Assembly (NCBI GenBank): GCA_964561115.1
Contig: CAZLOE010000018.1
Span: 1 to 23,732, forward strand
DNA length: 23,732 nt
Source of the DNA: CAZBSE01 sp964561115
GTDB taxonomy: Bacteria > Actinomycetota > Humimicrobiia > Humimicrobiales > Humimicrobiaceae
Reading direction: 5' to 3'
Made by a program: the position numbers and the translations under genes. Positions 8,716 to 17,231 of this stretch are shown in pieces. How positions within the stretch are numbered: position 1 is the first letter of the stretch; each line of letters begins with the position of its first letter. The notes beneath the pieces were generated by a model. That model saw nothing but the letters and a program-made list of their open reading frames with translations, was not told where the DNA came from and made no database searches.

Positions 8716-10146
8716 CTATATTATATTAATGATATCTTCCATTTTATTTGCCCTTGATCCCTTTATTAAAATCAAATCCTTTGATTTAATCAAATCACCT
8801 ATTCTACTGATCAGTTCTTTTTTAGTCTTAAAATAAAAACACAAATTTCTTCTTTTATCAAAATTGCCGCCATTTTGGAATCCATTAAATATATTTTCAG
8901 CAAGTTTTCCCACTGCAATCAGGACGTCTACTTTTTTTTCAGATAAATATCTCCCGATTTCATAGTGAAACTTAGGAGAATCATCGCCCAGTTCCAGCAT
9001 ATCCCCCAATATCGCTATACTTCTCATATTATTTTTCTCTGAAACCAAAGTCAGGGTATTGACAGCTTCTCTGGTTGAAATGGGACTGGCATTATAACAA
9101 TCATTTATTATTATTTTATCCTTTTTCCTTACTATTTCCATCCTTGAGCCTGCTATGGCTGCCTGTTCAATCCCTTTCTTGATATCATCTTTACCTATAT
9201 TCAAATATGAACTTATAGCTGCCGCACAGCAGGCATTATATATATTATGATAACCCGGTATATTTAAAGCTATATCAGTTATCTTTTTATCATTTTGGTA
9301 ATAACCAAAAGTAAATCTTCCAATGGTATCCATACTTCTTTCCATAAAATTAAATGCAAGTTTATTGTTTCTCCCGAATCTTATAACTTTACAGCTGGCG
9401 ATCTTCTCTATCAAATCGCTATTTCTGTCATCATGGTTTAAAAAAAGGACTCCATTATTTTTTTGAAGGACTTCTGACATCTCAGCTTTTGCTTCAGTTA
9501 TTTCTTTTAAGCTTTTAAAAAAAGCCAAATGTGACTCTCCTACTGCAGTAATAGCTCCTATATTTAAATTACACATTTCGGAAAGCACCCCTATCTGGCC
9601 TTTCGCTCTCATACCAAGCTCGGCAATAAAAAATTCCGTTTTTCTGTCAATATTTAGAATTGATTTGGACACACCTATTTCAGTATTATAATTGGCAGGA
9701 GTAAATATGATCCTTCGTTTTTTAGCCAATATTTTTGCTAAAAAGTCCTTGGTAGTTGTTTTACCTACACTTCCGGTAATACCTATTACCGTGGGATTAA
9801 ATTTACGTATATATCCGGAAGCAAGCTTTTCCAAAAAAGTCAAATTATTATCTGACTGCAGTATTAATAAATCATTAAAATTTCTGGTTCCAGAACTTTT
9901 TTCCCATGACTTTAATCTAGCTTTAAGCCTTGGCTCAAATACAAAGCCTGCTGCGCCCTTCTTCAAAGCTTCTTCTATAAAATCACTACCGTCATAATTC
10001 TCACCTTCCAGAGGAATAAAGAAATCTCCTCTTTTAATAGTTCTGGAATCAGTTGAAACACGATAAATAAACTTTTTTATATTTCCCGAAACTAATCCGC
10101 AGTTTGTCCAGGATAATACAGTTTCGACCTTTATTTTTTCTTTCAT
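8716..10146 (-). CDS. murF: UDP-MurNAc-tripeptide--D-alanyl-D-alanine ligase
   Basis: Adds the D-Ala-D-Ala dipeptide made by Ddl to the UDP-MurNAc-tripeptide. The 476 residues contain an N-terminal domain with STDSRTIKRGDFFIPLEGEN, the ATP loop GITGSVGKTTTKDFL, NYNTEIGVSKSI, AELGMRAKGQIG, and the MurF signatures NDCYNASPISTREAVNTL and AILGDMLELGDDSPKFHYEIG. Its ATG overlaps the murE stop (ATGA, 10146-10143), a classic coupling arrangement that fits two consecutive pathway steps. Confidence 0.97.
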   Translation of the reverse strand: MKEKIKVETVLSWTNCGLVSGNIKKFIYRVSTDSRTIKRGDFFIPLEGENYDGSDFIEEALKKGAAGFVFEPRLKARLKSWEKSSGTRNFNDLLILQSDNNLTFLEKLASGYIRKFNPTVIGITGSVGKTTTKDFLAKILAKKRRIIFTPANYNTEIGVSKSILNIDRKTEFFIAELGMRAKGQIGVLSEMCNLNIGAITAVGESHLAFFKSLKEITEAKAEMSEVLQKNNGVLFLNHDDRNSDLIEKIASCKVIRFGRNNKLAFNFMERSMDTIGRFTFGYYQNDKKITDIALNIPGYHNIYNACCAAAISSYLNIGKDDIKKGIEQAAIAGSRMEIVRKKDKIIINDCYNASPISTREAVNTLTLVSEKNNMRSIAILGDMLELGDDSPKFHYEIGRYLSEKKVDVLIAVGKLAENIFNGFQNGGNFDKRRNLCFYFKTKKELISRIGDLIKSKDLILIKGSRANKMEDIINII

Positions 10147-11627
10147 TTTTGTTGATCAGCCCACTCTTTTACCACTTTTCTATCACTAAATTTTTTTACA
10201 TAATTTTCAAACTCCTGATATTTCTCATGACCCTTTCCCGCTATAAGTACCACATCTCCCCTTGCTGCCATGTCAAGAGCTTTAAATATTGCTTTTTTTC
10301 TGTCAGTTTCCCTGACATATTCTTTACCCCCCGATTTGATAAATCCTTCTTCAATCATATTGATTATAGATTCCGGCGCTTCTGTCCTTGGATTATCTGA
10401 GGTTATCACAGTAAAATCAGCCAGTTTTCCCGAAATACTGCCCATAATTTCTCTCTTACCCTTATCACGGTCCCCGCCGCATCCGAAAACTGATATAAGT
10501 TTTCCTCCTGTTTTTATGACTTCCTTTATAGTTCTTAGAACATTTTCAAGACCGTCAGGTGTATGAGCATAATCTACCACTGCTATAAATCCTCTACCGG
10601 TATCCATTTTTTCGAACCTGCCCTCTACTCTTGTCGTAGAACTTACACCATCTTTAATAGAGCTGGTATCAATACCCATATCAATGCACACGCCAACAGC
10701 TGCCAGTATGTTATATAGATTAAAACACCCGCATAGAGGAGAAGATATTTTTATCTTTTTGCCACCTGATGCATTTATATTCATTTTAATCCCCGAGATT
10801 GACTTTTTTACATTACTTGCCCAGAGATCTGCCCGGGCAGATTTTAGTGAATATGATATTTTTCTTAAATCGGTCGATCTAAAAACCTTTTTTCCATAGC
10901 TGTCATCTATGTTGATTACCGCCTTTCTGCCGCCGTATATATTTCTATACTTTTTTAAAAAAAGCTTATTTTTTACTCTGAAATAACCAGCCATATTCTT
11001 ATGATAGTCCAGGTGGTCCTGGGAAAGATTGGTAAATACAAAGTAATCAAAATCAAGATAATCGACTCTGTGTAAATCTATTGAATGTGAAGATACTTCC
11101 ATACAGGCAGCATCTACTTTGCTCTGCCTGCTTTCCGAAAAGAATTTATTTAAATCCAGGGACTCAGGAGTAGTGCAGTCAAGAAAAAACCTTTTTTTAC
11201 CCAAAAATGATTCTATGGTAGTAATAATCGATGTCTTCATCCCCGCACTTCTCAAAATAGAATCAATAAGATAACAAGTGGTCGTCTTTCCATTAGTCCC
11301 TGTAATGCCGATCAAATTTAAAGACTTACTGGGATCCAGATAAAAATTTCTGCATAAAATCGGCAGGACTTCCCTGGCGTTTTCAACCAGGATAAGGGTC
11401 TTATTGGAAGGAACCTTTATATCCTCCTGGGTTACTATAGCAATAGAGCCATTAGAGAATGCTTCTTTTGCAAAACTGTGTCCTTTATACCTGAATCCCT
11501 CTACAGCTACAAATATGCTCCCATCCTGTGCCTTTTTAGAATTTGTAGAGAGACTTTTAATATCTATATCAGCACTTCCATCAACTTTCTTGCAAGCCAC
11601 ATCTTTTAATAATACATCTAAATTCAT
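10143..11627 (-). CDS. murE: UDP-MurNAc-L-Ala-D-Glu--meso-diaminopimelate ligase
   Basis: The third Mur ligase, adding the diamino acid at peptide position 3. The 494 residues contain STNSKKAQDGSIFVAVEG, the ATP loop GITGTNGKTTTCYL (107-120), TNLSQDHLDYH (199-209), VDYAHTPDGLENVL (351-364), GCGGDRDKGKR (382-392), DNPR at 411-414 and GKGHE at 464-468. DNPR and the GxGHE glutamate are the meso-DAP-binding signature, whereas L-lysine enzymes have a different motif there, so this species should have DAP-type peptidoglycan. The ATG lies 5 bases after the ftsI stop and the stop overlaps the murF start. Confidence 0.97.
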   Translation of the reverse strand: MNLDVLLKDVACKKVDGSADIDIKSLSTNSKKAQDGSIFVAVEGFRYKGHSFAKEAFSNGSIAIVTQEDIKVPSNKTLILVENAREVLPILCRNFYLDPSKSLNLIGITGTNGKTTTCYLIDSILRSAGMKTSIITTIESFLGKKRFFLDCTTPESLDLNKFFSESRQSKVDAACMEVSSHSIDLHRVDYLDFDYFVFTNLSQDHLDYHKNMAGYFRVKNKLFLKKYRNIYGGRKAVINIDDSYGKKVFRSTDLRKISYSLKSARADLWASNVKKSISGIKMNINASGGKKIKISSPLCGCFNLYNILAAVGVCIDMGIDTSSIKDGVSSTTRVEGRFEKMDTGRGFIAVVDYAHTPDGLENVLRTIKEVIKTGGKLISVFGCGGDRDKGKREIMGSISGKLADFTVITSDNPRTEAPESIINMIEEGFIKSGGKEYVRETDRKKAIFKALDMAARGDVVLIAGKGHEKYQEFENYVKKFSDRKVVKEWADQQK

Positions 11628-11632
11628 ATCTA

Positions 11633-13336
11633 TTAATACACCTTTAATCTTTTTAAAGAAAATTCCATTATTTCCTTAAAGACAGGTGCTGCAACAGTAC
11701 CGCCCCAGATTGTATTTTCCCCACCCTGCGGCTCATCCACGACTACAAGTATTGCAATTTCCGGGTCCTCATAGGGTGCAAAGCCTATAAAAGATGTTAT
11801 ACTCCTGCCCTCATCATATCCTATTCCGTTCCTATTAACCTTCTCAGCAGTACCTGTTTTCCCGCAGACTTTTACATCTTCTATCTTAGCTTTTGTCCCT
11901 GTCCCTTCCTCTACTACTGAAAGCATCATATCCCTCATCGCGCTAGCTGTTTCAGGACTTAATATCCTGTCACCTTCTCCTATCTCTATATCACTATCTT
12001 CTTCATTTTCCAATAATTCTACTTCCTTTACAATAGACGGTTCGATTAGATAGCCTCCATTGGCAATAGCACAGGCTGCACGCAGTAATTGAAGCGGGGT
12101 CACAGAAATACACTGCCCTATGGCCAGAGCACCTATATCCGGCGTGTTCCAATTCTCATAGTTGTGAAAGATACCTCTTTCTTCACCGGGTAACTCTATT
12201 CCTGTCAGTTCACCAAACCCAAAATTTTTTATTCCTTCCCAGAACTTTTTTTCTCCCATGCTCAGGGCTATAGTAATAGCTCCTATATTACTTGACTGCT
12301 TTATTATTTCCTTGGTTGTAAGACTGACGCTGTAATTTCTTGAAATCTCTTTAAACTGCTTGTCACCGATCGTAATCGAGGGCGGAAGGTCAAATAACCA
12401 ATCACTCCCTATTGAATTGCTTTCAAGTGCTGATGCAACATTGATTATCTTAAAAGTGGAACCCGGCTCATAGGTAAAGTGCATACCTAATATCTTGTAT
12501 AATTCCTCATCTGCATCCTGGTAATTATTTAAATCAAAACCGGGGTAATTTGCCATTGCATAGATCTCACCATTTTTGGGATTCATCACAACTGCAATTG
12601 CCCTTAGTGCATTATATTCTGTTACTATTTCCTGTAATTTCTCCTGTGCTATATATTGAATCTGGGAATCAATGGTAAGTGCCACGTCTTTGCCGTCAAT
12701 AGGCTCTATATAAGTATTATTTTCTCCCGGGATTATATTTCCAAAAACATCTTTTTCGATAACTTCCTTCCCATCAACCCCTCCGAGAACTTTTTCATAC
12801 TGTAGTTCTATCCCTGAAAGGCCGTTGTTATCCGTTCCGGTAAATCCGATTATAGAAGCCGCTATATCATTTTGAGGATAATACCTCTTTGCCTCATCCT
12901 GAAAATATATACCCGGCAGGTCATATTCCATGATTTCTTCAGCTTTTTCCAAAGAGACCTTTCTTTTTATATATGCAAACCCCGACTCTTTATTATCCAG
13001 CTTTTCCTTTACTTCATTCTCGTTTAGCTCTAATATTCCTGCTAAAATTTTTGCCTCGTATCCGGAGTCCAGTACAAATCTCGGATCCGCATATACAGTC
13101 TTTTCAATCAGACTTGTCGCCAGCTCAATACCGTTCCTGTCAAGTATCTTACCTCTTTTCGAGCTGATAACAAATTCACCCGTATGCTGAAATTCCGCAT
13201 AGCTTTTAAATTCTGATGCATTTATATACTGTATAGAAACCAGCCTGTAGATTATCAGTAAAAAGGTCATCAAAAATAAAATAAACAGGAAATATATTCT
13301 TTTCCTGTTTACCTTGATATTATTTTTAACTCTCAT
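11633..13336 (-). CDS. ftsI: Class B penicillin-binding protein FtsI (PBP3-like)
   Basis: The septal transpeptidase that cross-links glycan made by FtsW. The 567-residue protein has one N-terminal membrane anchor (about 14-33), a PBP dimerisation domain (RGKILDRNGIELATS at 61-75) and a transpeptidase domain. The active-site motifs are STFK (Ser293, Lys296), SSN (348-350) and KTGT (493-496). There are no C-terminal PASTA repeats, which separates it from typical SpoVD or PBP2x proteins. An acidic run, about 443-456, inside the transpeptidase domain looks like an insertion. No Shine-Dalgarno is visible before the ATG, so translation may depend on ftsL upstream (18-base gap). Confidence 0.94.
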   Translation of the reverse strand: MRVKNNIKVNRKRIYFLFILFLMTFLLIIYRLVSIQYINASEFKSYAEFQHTGEFVISSKRGKILDRNGIELATSLIEKTVYADPRFVLDSGYEAKILAGILELNENEVKEKLDNKESGFAYIKRKVSLEKAEEIMEYDLPGIYFQDEAKRYYPQNDIAASIIGFTGTDNNGLSGIELQYEKVLGGVDGKEVIEKDVFGNIIPGENNTYIEPIDGKDVALTIDSQIQYIAQEKLQEIVTEYNALRAIAVVMNPKNGEIYAMANYPGFDLNNYQDADEELYKILGMHFTYEPGSTFKIINVASALESNSIGSDWLFDLPPSITIGDKQFKEISRNYSVSLTTKEIIKQSSNIGAITIALSMGEKKFWEGIKNFGFGELTGIELPGEERGIFHNYENWNTPDIGALAIGQCISVTPLQLLRAACAIANGGYLIEPSIVKEVELLENEEDSDIEIGEGDRILSPETASAMRDMMLSVVEEGTGTKAKIEDVKVCGKTGTAEKVNRNGIGYDEGRSITSFIGFAPYEDPEIAILVVVDEPQGGENTIWGGTVAAPVFKEIMEFSLKRLKVY

Positions 13337-13354
13337 TTTTAAATTACATAATAA

Positions 13355-13894
13355 TTAGGGAATAAAAAATGTCAACACACTTTCTGATACTACCAGTACT
13401 ATATCCTGAATATAATAAATAGTTCCAAGAAAACCGTCATAATTCCTAACAGCAGCAGTACCTGTATCATTTGATATATAATTATATATTTTTTCATTAT
13501 TTTTGAGACCGCTGTCCGAAATCTCAACCACCTGAAAATCATCGGATATACTCATATTCAGATCATTTGTTGCGACTTCAATAATCCTGGATGGTGATCT
13601 TAGCTCTGATATCTTCATCAACAATCGATCACTCCTTTCTTCTTCCAGGGATATCATCTCATTGATTTTATATACACTTTTTTCATAACTCACGCCCTGT
13701 ATCTTAAGCCCTATGCTTAATAAAATACCCAGACAGGTAAAGATTATGGCTATCACAATTATATAAAACAATCCTCTGTTACTGTAAATGACATTCTCTT
13801 CAGCTCTTCTACCATCAGGCCTCTCTACCAGATACAGAAGAGGATTAGATTTTCTTCTATAATTTTCTCTTTTTTCTGCTAATTCTAAATTCAT
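13355..13894 (-). CDS. ftsL: FtsL-like cell division protein
   Basis: A bitopic divisome protein that pairs with FtsB/DivIC and FtsQ. The 179 residues show a basic cytoplasmic tail, one membrane segment (about 42-64), then a coiled-coil-like stretch (about 70-97). The FtsL signature LRSPSRIIEVATNDLNMS ends in a VVEI strand. Its location between rsmH and ftsI is the normal ftsL position. It is longer than the usual 90-130 residues because of a tail of about 55 residues after the signature, ending in a hydrophobic segment (IVLVVSESVLTFFI). The ATG has no Shine-Dalgarno; an in-frame TGA four codons upstream rules out an earlier start. Function is inferred from the motif and synteny. Confidence 0.82.
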   Translation of the reverse strand: MNLELAEKRENYRRKSNPLLYLVERPDGRRAEENVIYSNRGLFYIIVIAIIFTCLGILLSIGLKIQGVSYEKSVYKINEMISLEEERSDRLLMKISELRSPSRIIEVATNDLNMSISDDFQVVEISDSGLKNNEKIYNYISNDTGTAAVRNYDGFLGTIYYIQDIVLVVSESVLTFFIP

Positions 13895-13934
13895 ATTAAA
13901 AAAATCAAATAAATATTTTTTAAAAAAATATGAC

Positions 13935-14876
13935 TTATAATTTTTCCAGGGCTCTTAATCTTGCATTCCTGGAACGCGCATTCTGTTCAATTTCTTCCTG
14001 GCCCGGCTTAACCACTCTTCTGGTAATTATCTCAGCTTTTTTCTCTCTACCGCAGGTGCATACAGGTAGTCCTGGAGGACAAGTACAAATACCTTCAAAT
14101 TCTAAAAAACTACTTTTTACTAACCTGTCCTCCAGTGAGTGATAGGATATTATCACCATCCTTCCTTTACTTTTTAGCATTTTAAAACCGTCACTGATTG
14201 CTGTTCTTATATTGTCCAGTTCTTTATTGACTTCCATTCTGATAGCCTGAAAAATCCTTTTGGAATGATTACCTTTCCTGCGATATTTATATTTCTCTGG
14301 GATTGAGTCCTTGATAATCTCCACCAGTTCACCGGTAGTTTTTATATCCCCGGCTTTTCTCTGGACTGTAATATTTCTGGCAATTGATTTAGCCCACCTT
14401 TCTTCTCCATACTTCTGAAAAATCTCCACAAGTTTGTCTTCGGTGTAATCATTGACCACATCAGATGCCTTTAGGCTCCCATTTCCAAATCTCATATCCA
14501 GTTCCTCATCTCTAATGTAACTAAACCCTCTTTTAGATCTCTCGATCAAAAAAGAGGATAATCCCAGGTCCAGCAGCATTCCGTCTATACTATTTATATT
14601 TAAACCTTTTAAAATTTTTATAATATTTACAAAATTATCATTTACCAAAATTACATTTTTAGAAAATTTCTCAAGTCGGGTGGAGGCGGTGCTTAAAGTC
14701 TGGCTATGAAGATCGACTCCAATTACTTTGCCTGTGGGGGCAATTGCTTTAATTATTTCTACAGTATGACCAGCACCGCCAAGCGTACCATCAAATATGA
14801 CATCACCCTTCTTTAAATTTAAATAATATAAAACCTCTTTTAAAAGAACAGGTACATGAATTTCTTTAAAATTCAT
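13935..14876 (-). CDS. rsmH: 16S rRNA (cytosine1402-N4)-methyltransferase RsmH (MraW)
   Basis: Methylates N4 of C1402 in the 16S rRNA decoding centre using S-adenosylmethionine. The 313-residue protein shows HVPVLLKEVLYYL at residue 7, the SAM loop FDGTLGGAGHTVEI, GVDLHSQTL, DGMLLDLGLSSFLIERSKRG, FSYIRDEELDMRF, and a C-terminal end with TRRVVKPGQEEIEQN and the ARSRNARLRALEK signature. A cysteine-rich loop, CTCPPGLPVCTCG, precedes this end, as in many family members. It lies 13 bases after mraZ, the universal dcw arrangement. Confidence 0.97.
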   Translation of the reverse strand: MNFKEIHVPVLLKEVLYYLNLKKGDVIFDGTLGGAGHTVEIIKAIAPTGKVIGVDLHSQTLSTASTRLEKFSKNVILVNDNFVNIIKILKGLNINSIDGMLLDLGLSSFLIERSKRGFSYIRDEELDMRFGNGSLKASDVVNDYTEDKLVEIFQKYGEERWAKSIARNITVQRKAGDIKTTGELVEIIKDSIPEKYKYRRKGNHSKRIFQAIRMEVNKELDNIRTAISDGFKMLKSKGRMVIISYHSLEDRLVKSSFLEFEGICTCPPGLPVCTCGREKKAEIITRRVVKPGQEEIEQNARSRNARLRALEKL

Positions 14877-14889
14877 TTATCATACTCTT

Positions 14890-15321
14890 TTATAAATCCA
14901 ACTGTTCAATTTCTTTTTCATTTCTAAATTTAGAATCAGCTTTCTCGTAAAACTTCAGCCATTCTTTCTTGTCCCATATCTCAGCTCTGTCCGGTAGTCC
15001 AACTATGACAATATCTTTTTTAAGCCCTGCATATTTTAGTAATTTTATGGGTATTTTTGTTCTTCCCTGTTGGTCCATAGACTCTTCACTGGCAGAAGAA
15101 GAAAACCATCTGGAAAATTCTAAGGTATTACTTTCAGACATCTTTTTAGACTTTATTTTCTCCTCCATCCTCTTCCATCCTTCTTTAGAAAACATAAAAA
15201 TGCACCTTCCGCCAAATCCCTGTGATAAAATCACACCCTTTATTAGATCCTCCCTGAATTTGACAGGAATAAAGATTCTTCCCTTGCTGTCAATTATCCT
15301 AAAATGTTCACCTACAAACAT
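14890..15321 (-). CDS. mraZ: Transcriptional regulator MraZ
   Basis: A ring-forming DNA-binding protein with two tandem SpoVT/AbrB-like domains that represses the dcw operon promoter. The 143-residue length is normal. Domain 1 shows FRIIDSKGRIFIPVKFREDL (about 7-26). Domain 2 shows DQQGRTKIPIKLLKYAGL, then VGLPDRAEIWDKKEW. The ATG at 15321 follows AGGAAGAGG with good spacing. It is the first gene of the dcw operon, and tandem repeats 40-60 bases upstream are its probable operator. Confidence 0.96.
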   Translation of the reverse strand: MFVGEHFRIIDSKGRIFIPVKFREDLIKGVILSQGFGGRCIFMFSKEGWKRMEEKIKSKKMSESNTLEFSRWFSSSASEESMDQQGRTKIPIKLLKYAGLKKDIVIVGLPDRAEIWDKKEWLKFYEKADSKFRNEKEIEQLDL

Positions 15322-15361
15322 GTTAACCTCTTCCTCACCGCTGAGTGGGGATATACATTAC

Positions 15362-15384
15362 TTTCGCTCCATTTCGCTCCATTT
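15362..15384 (-). promoter_or_regulatory. Putative MraZ operator: two tandem 10-bp repeats
   Basis: On the minus strand the 10-mer ATGGAGCGAA occurs twice head to tail (15382-15373 and 15372-15363), with a shared AAA flank. Known MraZ operators are short direct repeats with a TGG core spaced about one helical turn apart. These repeats sit at or just after the predicted transcription start, so bound MraZ would block initiation. Binding is inferred. Confidence 0.65.
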
Positions 15385-15611
15385 TACAGCAATAATACTA
15401 CATATTAATGATTTTGTAAACTATTTATTTAAAAGAAGATATGAAGGTAAATATGATTATTTAATTTATTATTTATTTAAAAGAATATATAACTATATGT
15501 AGCTAATCTAAATAATTTTTATTTAAGTATCTACCATATATAGTTTTTCTTAAAAACAGTCAAATTATATACTGTAAACAGATAAATAATAAAAAGTACT
15601 GGTAAATTTCA
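15385..15611. other. AT-rich spacer between xseB and the dcw promoter
   Basis: Besides the promoter (15392-15420) this spacer holds no credible gene. A 16-base AT-rich direct repeat, TATTTATTTAAAAGAA, occurs at 15422-15437 and 15470-15485. A weak 5-bp hairpin (ACAGT with ACTGT, then TTTTT on the minus strand, about 15552-15578) could end the xseB transcript, but it is too weak for a confident terminator. Confidence 0.4.
15392..15420 (-). promoter_or_regulatory. Sigma-A-like promoter of the dcw operon
   Basis: On the minus strand, TTTACA (15420-15415) is followed by a 17-base spacer and TATTAT (15397-15392). Transcription would start near 15385, giving a leader of about 60 bases before the mraZ ATG. 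It is the only strong match found upstream of mraZ. Confidence 0.65.
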
Positions 15612-15851
15612 TTATTTTTCTTTTTCCAGGTCCAGTTCATCTGCAATCAGCTTTCCATCTTTGGTTCTGGTCAGCTTCTCTATCTTGCCCTCCGCTTCAT
15701 TTAATTTTTTTAGACAATTAGAAGAAAGCTTGATCCCCATCTCAAATTTCTCCATGGATTCTTCCAGAGATATGTTTTCATTTTCAAGCTCCTTTACGAT
15801 TTCTTCCAATTTCTCCATAGACTGTTCGAAACTCATTTTTTCAATCTTCAT
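15612..15851 (-). CDS. xseB: Exodeoxyribonuclease VII small subunit
   Basis: The small subunit of exonuclease VII, which degrades single-stranded DNA; several copies bind each XseA. The core MSFEQSMEKLEEIVKELENE, then ISLEESMEKFEMGIKLSSNCL and LNEAEGKIEKL, is the typical two-helix XseB fold. The ATG at 15851 gives 79 residues and overlaps the end of xseA by 11 bases. The ATG at 15836, directly before SFEQ, would give 74 residues and fits the family equally well. A longer frame from TTG at 15890 has no support. It is the last gene of the fmdB-xseAB operon. Confidence 0.92.
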   Translation of the reverse strand: MKIEKMSFEQSMEKLEEIVKELENENISLEESMEKFEMGIKLSSNCLKKLNEAEGKIEKLTRTKDGKLIADELDLEKEK

Positions 15852-17223
15852 TTTTAAATCCCAATTCTGACTTTTTATAAATTCTATCAAATATTTTTGC
15901 TTTCAATACCCCATCCCTGAGCATTATCCGTACCTTTTGATTGATCTTTACTTCATCTATACCTTTGATATTTTTATCTACTTTCTCTTTATATATCAGG
16001 GCAAAACCCCTGTTCATCACAGCAATTGGATTATTATCCTGTAAATTTTTTAATATCATTTTTAACTCGTTTTTCTTTGACAGAAGATAATTTTTAATAT
16101 TTGAGATCATCACGATATTCTTATTTTTAATTTCCATTTTAAAGGCGTAAATTTTCCTGAGTATATTTCTCTCATCCACCCTCCGGTAATATTCAGACAC
16201 AGATCCTGCCTTAGCTGCTATGACCTTTCTTAAGTTTTCCATCAATTTGATTCGAGCCTCACCGGCAGCCTGGCTAAATCTTCCTAATATAAGCTCGGGT
16301 TTTATAAAGATTCTTCTATTGATTAAAAAACCAACCTCTCTTTTATATTTGCTTATCTTCGATTTCAATAGATTTTTGATCTTTTTGTTGATTTCTTTCA
16401 GATTTTCAACTGCCTCTGTCTTATTCAATATGACAATCTCTCCAGCCACCGAAGGCGTGGCAGCACGCTTATCAGCTACAAAATCTGATATGGTATAATC
16501 AGTTTCATGCCCAACTGCCGAAATCACAGGTATGGGACAATTAAATATTTTATCAGCCAGCATTTCTGTATTAAAAGCCCATAAATCTTCGAGAGAACCG
16601 CCTCCTCTTGCCAGTATGATAGCATCTACTCCATACTCAATAAGATCATCTATGGCACTGCATATTTCATCAGCTGAGGTAATGCCCTGAACATTGACAT
16701 CTCTTAATACAAGGTGGAAATTTTTAAACCTTCTCTTCAAAACTGAGATTATATCACTTATGACCGCACCGCCAGCAGAAGTAGCAATCCCTATTTTCCC
16801 CGGGATAACAGGGATTCTTTTTTTAAGTATACTTTCAAAATATCCTTTTTTTTCTAGTTTTTCTTTCAGATGCTCAAACGCCAGAATAAGAGAGCCCTTT
16901 CCCACAGGTCTGGCATCCAGAGCTATTAACTGGTATTCCCCTCTTTTTTCGTAGACTGAGATGTAGCCGTTGACTAAAATATGCAGTCCTTCTTCTATGT
17001 CAAACAGCAGGTTTCTATTATTTTGATGGAACATTACTACTCTGATCTTGGATTTTTCATCCTTCAGATCAAAGTACATATGTTTTTTATCTTGGAAATA
17101 AAAGTTGCTGACTTCCCCTTCAAGCCATATATCAGAATAACCGGATTCAAGACTTTTTCTTATATTGGAGTTGAGCTCACTGACAGTATAGATTTTTGCA
17201 TTTAAGTCTTTATGGTCTCTCAT
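15841..17223 (-). CDS. xseA: Exodeoxyribonuclease VII large subunit
   Basis: The catalytic subunit of exonuclease VII, which cuts single-stranded DNA from both ends. The 460 residues have an N-terminal OB-fold (about 10-105; YTVSELNSNIR, DIWLEGEVSNF), then the catalytic domain with GKIGIATSAGGAVISDII (142-159), DAIILARGGGSLEDLWAFN (200-218), PVISAVGHETDYTISDFVAD (232-251) and RAATPSVAGE, and a C-terminal coiled-coil region. At 149-157 the usual SPTGAAIRD reads SAGGAVISD, a mild variant; the other key residues are present. It starts 8 bases after the upstream acidic protein gene and overlaps xseB. Confidence 0.96.
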   Translation of the reverse strand: MRDHKDLNAKIYTVSELNSNIRKSLESGYSDIWLEGEVSNFYFQDKKHMYFDLKDEKSKIRVVMFHQNNRNLLFDIEEGLHILVNGYISVYEKRGEYQLIALDARPVGKGSLILAFEHLKEKLEKKGYFESILKKRIPVIPGKIGIATSAGGAVISDIISVLKRRFKNFHLVLRDVNVQGITSADEICSAIDDLIEYGVDAIILARGGGSLEDLWAFNTEMLADKIFNCPIPVISAVGHETDYTISDFVADKRAATPSVAGEIVILNKTEAVENLKEINKKIKNLLKSKISKYKREVGFLINRRIFIKPELILGRFSQAAGEARIKLMENLRKVIAAKAGSVSEYYRRVDERNILRKIYAFKMEIKNKNIVMISNIKNYLLSKKNELKMILKNLQDNNPIAVMNRGFALIYKEKVDKNIKGIDEVKINQKVRIMLRDGVLKAKIFDRIYKKSELGFKNED

Positions 17224-17231
17224 TTAGCTTT

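Noticed and set aside
14969..15502. A 177-codon plus-strand frame covering mraZ
   Set aside because: It is antisense to a certain mraZ, has no protein-like pattern, and runs through the dcw promoter and operator.
15552..15578. Hairpin plus T-run as xseB terminator
   Set aside because: The stem has only five base pairs, mostly A-T, with a 10-base loop; too weak to call.
15852..15890. An extended xseB start at TTG 15890
   Set aside because: It would add residues that are not part of the XseB fold and overlap xseA by 50 bases; the ATG at 15851 or 15836 fits better.
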